Shown piece after piece: positions 63,682 through 64,000 of a stretch of DNA of 64,000 nucleotides (position 1 is the stretch's first letter; every line of letters starts with the position of its first letter). Made by a program: the position numbers and the translations under genes. Source of the DNA: Leclercia adecarboxylata (GTDB lineage: Bacteria; Pseudomonadota; Gammaproteobacteria; Enterobacterales; Enterobacteriaceae); contig NZ_CP040889.1 in NCBI RefSeq assembly GCF_006171285.1, positions 2,790,001-2,854,000 on the forward strand. The letters run 5' to 3'. The notes beneath the pieces were generated by a model. It made no database searches and was not told the origin of the DNA. It saw only the letters and a program-made list of their open reading frames with translations.

Positions 63682-64000
63682 TTAGCTCATAAAGGCTGGC
63701 TGTTTATTCTCGTAGGCGGAAATCGCCTCTTCGTGCTGCAGGGTCAGCCCGATGCTGTCCAGACCGTTGATCATGCAGTGGCGGCGGAAGGCGTCGATGT
63801 TAAAGCTGTAGGTTTTCTCCCCGGCTTTGACCACCTGCGCTTCCAGATCCACTTCGAAGGTGATGCCCGGATTGCTCTGCACTAATGTAAACAGCTCATC
63901 GACCTGCTCGTCGCTCAGGGTGACCGGCAGGAGCTGGTTGTTGAAGCTGTTGCCGTAGAAGATGTCGGCAAAGCTCGGCGCAATCACCACTTTGAAACCG
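63682..64000 (-). CDS. leuD: 3-isopropylmalate dehydratase small subunit (5' part outside window)
   Basis: The C-terminal 105 or so residues of LeuD, open to the window's right edge. The segment [20 protein letters not shown] is the conserved swivelling-domain core that helps LeuC isomerise 2- and 3-isopropylmalate in leucine synthesis. The end ([20 protein letters not shown]) matches E. coli closely. It is the last gene of leuABCD and converges on setA. Confidence 0.97.
   Translation of the reverse strand, partial: GFKVVIAPSFADIFYGNSFNNQLLPVTLSDEQVDELFTLVQSNPGITFEVDLEAQVVKAGEKTYSFNIDAFRRHCMINGLDSIGLTLQHEEAISAYENKQPAFMS

Overview
The window is chromosomal DNA of a member of the Enterobacteriaceae. 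Most of it follows the gene order of the Escherichia coli dnaK-to-leu segment: satP, dnaKJ, nhaAR, rpsT, ribF-ileS-lspA-fkpB-ispH, dapB, carAB, kefFC, folA, apaHG-rsmA-pdxA-surA-lptD, djlA, rluA, rapA, polB, araDAB/araC, yabI, thiQPB, sgrR/sgrS-sgrT-setA, leuD. Protein lengths and motifs match the E. coli proteins closely, but the G+C content and accessory genes differ. That points to the Enterobacter/Leclercia/Lelliottia group rather than E. coli; this placement is inference. No phage, insertion sequence, tRNA, rRNA or CRISPR array was seen.

Region by region: (1) 1-2225, a Fur-box-linked FecCD-type ABC importer on the minus strand, its binding protein cut by the window edge. (2) 2478-15222, core genes: acetate uptake, heat-shock chaperones with two sigma-32-type promoters, Na+/H+ antiport, ribosomal protein S20, then flavin, isoleucyl-tRNA, lipoprotein signal peptidase, FKBP and isoprenoid genes. 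(3) 15240-23835, an accessory block between ispH and dapB, where E. coli has rihC. It holds a LysR regulator divergent from an AlaX-like editing protein, two tandem cupin-type phosphoglucose-isomerase genes (the first frameshifted), a mannose-family PTS (IIA, IIB, IIC, IID), a long class I mannose-6-phosphate-isomerase-like protein, and a divergent LacI/MalI-type repressor with three similar palindromes in the shared promoter region. (4) 23968-29635, dapB and carAB with a conserved control region (RutR, PurR, ARG boxes, two promoters). (5) 29762-33893, a second accessory stretch replacing the cai/fix region: two small lipoproteins and a large autotransporter beside an AT-rich intergenic region. 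(6) 33894-64000, core genes again: K+ efflux, folate, outer-membrane assembly, RNA modification, DNA polymerase II, arabinose catabolism, thiamine import with a TPP riboswitch, the SgrS/SgrT sugar-phosphate stress locus, SetA and the end of leuD.

How the parts work together: the PTS block looks like a self-contained hexose utilisation cluster. The sugar would be imported and phosphorylated by the PTS, then isomerised by the PMI-like enzyme and the cupin isomerases, under LacI-type control. Its substrate cannot be read from the sequence. It is the best candidate here for an undescribed system. Several start codons were reassigned from the longest frame: TTG for rpsT and carA, GTG for thiB, and internal ATGs for kefC, thiQ, araC, the PMI-like gene, the lacI-type gene and the autotransporter.
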